Program-made: the position numbers and the translations under genes
Assembly: GCF_937863485.1 (NCBI RefSeq)
Contig: NZ_CALMFY010000057.1
Coordinates: 76,777-140,776, forward strand
DNA from: an uncultured Nostoc sp.
GTDB lineage: Bacteria > Cyanobacteriota > Cyanobacteriia > Cyanobacteriales > Nostocaceae
Reading direction: 5' to 3'
DNA length: 64,000 bases
Part shown: positions 63,370 to 64,000 of the stretch, piece by piece
Layout of the letters: each line of letters opens with the position of its first letter
Position numbering within the stretch: position 1 is the stretch's first letter
Notes under the pieces: generated by a model
What the model was told of the DNA's origin: nothing
Databases searched by the model: none
Seen by the model: the letters and a program-made list of their open reading frames with translations, nothing else

Positions 63370-64000
63370 ATGACTTCTTTTGAAACTTCAGTTAAAGATT
63401 TGGTACTAGTTGCTGGTGCCACTGGTGGAGTGGGGCAACTGGTGGTAGGCAAGCTGCTAGAAAAGGGTTTGAAAGTTCGCGTCCTGACACGCAATGCTGC
63501 AAAAGCTGAAGAGATGTTTAACCAGAGAGTGGAAATTGCCGTTGGTGACATCCGCCAGCCAGCTACACTGCCAGCCGCAATGCCAGATGTCACCCACATC
63601 ATAAATTGTACTGGAACCACTGCCTTTCCTTCTACGAAATGGGAGTTTGACCAATCCCCGAACTTGCTTGAATGGGGAACAATTTTTCTTAACCCCCAAT
63701 CTAGTCAGGCAAAGGCAAAGAATAGTCCGGCAAAGGTCGATGCCCAAGGTGTAAGCAACCTAGTGGCAGCAGCACCCCGAAATTTGAAGCGATTCGTTTT
63801 CGTCTCTTCTTGTGGAATTCTCCGTAAAGATAAGTTTCCTTTTAGTATTCTTAATGCTTTTGGCGTCTTGGATGCCAAACAAAAGGGCGAGGAGTCCATT
63901 ATTAACTCCGGATTACCCTACACTGTTATCCGCGCAGGACGCCTTATTGACGGGCCCTATACCTCATACGATCTCAATACCCTCCTGAAGGCAAAAACAG
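63370..64000 (+). CDS. atypical SDR / NAD(P)-binding protein, 3' end outside window
   Basis: Open to the window edge: 210 residues visible from MTSFETSVKDLVLVAGATGG. The nucleotide motif GATGGVGQLVV, RVLTRNAAKAEEMF, INCTGTTAFPS, FVFVSSCGIL and LPYTVIRAGRLIDGPYTSYD are blocks of atypical SDRs of the Ycf39/NDUFA9-like group, some of which guard pigment binding in photosystem assembly. The C-terminal part is missing, so the subgroup stays open. Confidence 0.82.
   Translation, partial: MTSFETSVKDLVLVAGATGGVGQLVVGKLLEKGLKVRVLTRNAAKAEEMFNQRVEIAVGDIRQPATLPAAMPDVTHIINCTGTTAFPSTKWEFDQSPNLLEWGTIFLNPQSSQAKAKNSPAKVDAQGVSNLVAAAPRNLKRFVFVSSCGILRKDKFPFSILNAFGVLDAKQKGEESIINSGLPYTVIRAGRLIDGPYTSYDLNTLLKAKT

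Overview
The window comes from a filamentous, Nostoc-like cyanobacterium (Nostocales). Support: many HIP1 octamers (GCGATCGC), the small dispersed repeats typical of Nostoc genomes (including two identical 29-bp copies at 24906 and 62877), an adenosylcobalamin-type ribonucleotide reductase carrying an intein, a KaiB-like clock-family protein, a cyanobacterial PilT, and A+T-rich intergenic DNA. The region is chromosome-like, with housekeeping genes (ahcY, nrdJ, murE, wecB, pilT) separated by long repeat-rich spacers. I saw no tRNA or rRNA gene.

Layout. 1-5.9 kb: an epoxide-hydrolase-like protein, two small hypotheticals, a 21-bp tandem-repeat array, a Uma2 nuclease-family protein, and a fatty-acid desaturase next to a fatty-acid-hydroxylase/SDR fusion. 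5.9-8.3 kb: a scrapyard of broken genes (two antitoxins, an NmrA-like reductase, IS5 and IS1634 transposase fragments). 8.3-24 kb: ahcY, an MscS channel, an RND pump, an M23 peptidase, a two-repeat CRISPR-like remnant, the KaiB-like/pilT pair, wecB and an SH3/peptidoglycan-binding protein. 24-27.4 kb: a response regulator with an in-frame stop, then three tandem Crp/Fnr paralogues, one of them frameshifted. 28-39 kb: aldo/keto reductase, an orphan sulfonate-type binding protein, GST, two oxidoreductases and nrdJ with its intein. 38.9-40.4 kb: a second tandem array, a PEP-CTERM protein and a MITE.

40.6-50.2 kb is the most accessory part: a mostly minus-strand catabolic-looking cluster (two SnoaL/NTF2-like proteins, two alpha/beta hydrolases, aldehyde dehydrogenase, quinone-reductase-like MDR protein, beta-helix protein) next to an oppositely oriented LysR regulator. 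Parts are visibly richer in G+C than the surroundings. It holds truncated genes and a ~220-bp duplication that has given one hydrolase a foreign N-terminus. Its pathway is not known to me.

50.9-64 kb: a MATE transporter with a perfect 90-bp internal duplication, an AtzE-like amidase and an AtzG-like small subunit separated by an oppositely oriented Ser/Thr-kinase/sulfatase-modifying-factor fusion gene, a glutaredoxin-like gene plus murE, two histidine kinases (one with a degenerate ATPase domain), an AIM24 protein and a 3'-truncated SDR gene at the window edge. The window gives a strong picture of genome flux through short repeats: in-frame repeat insertions, tandem duplications, and deletion scars joining unrelated truncated genes.
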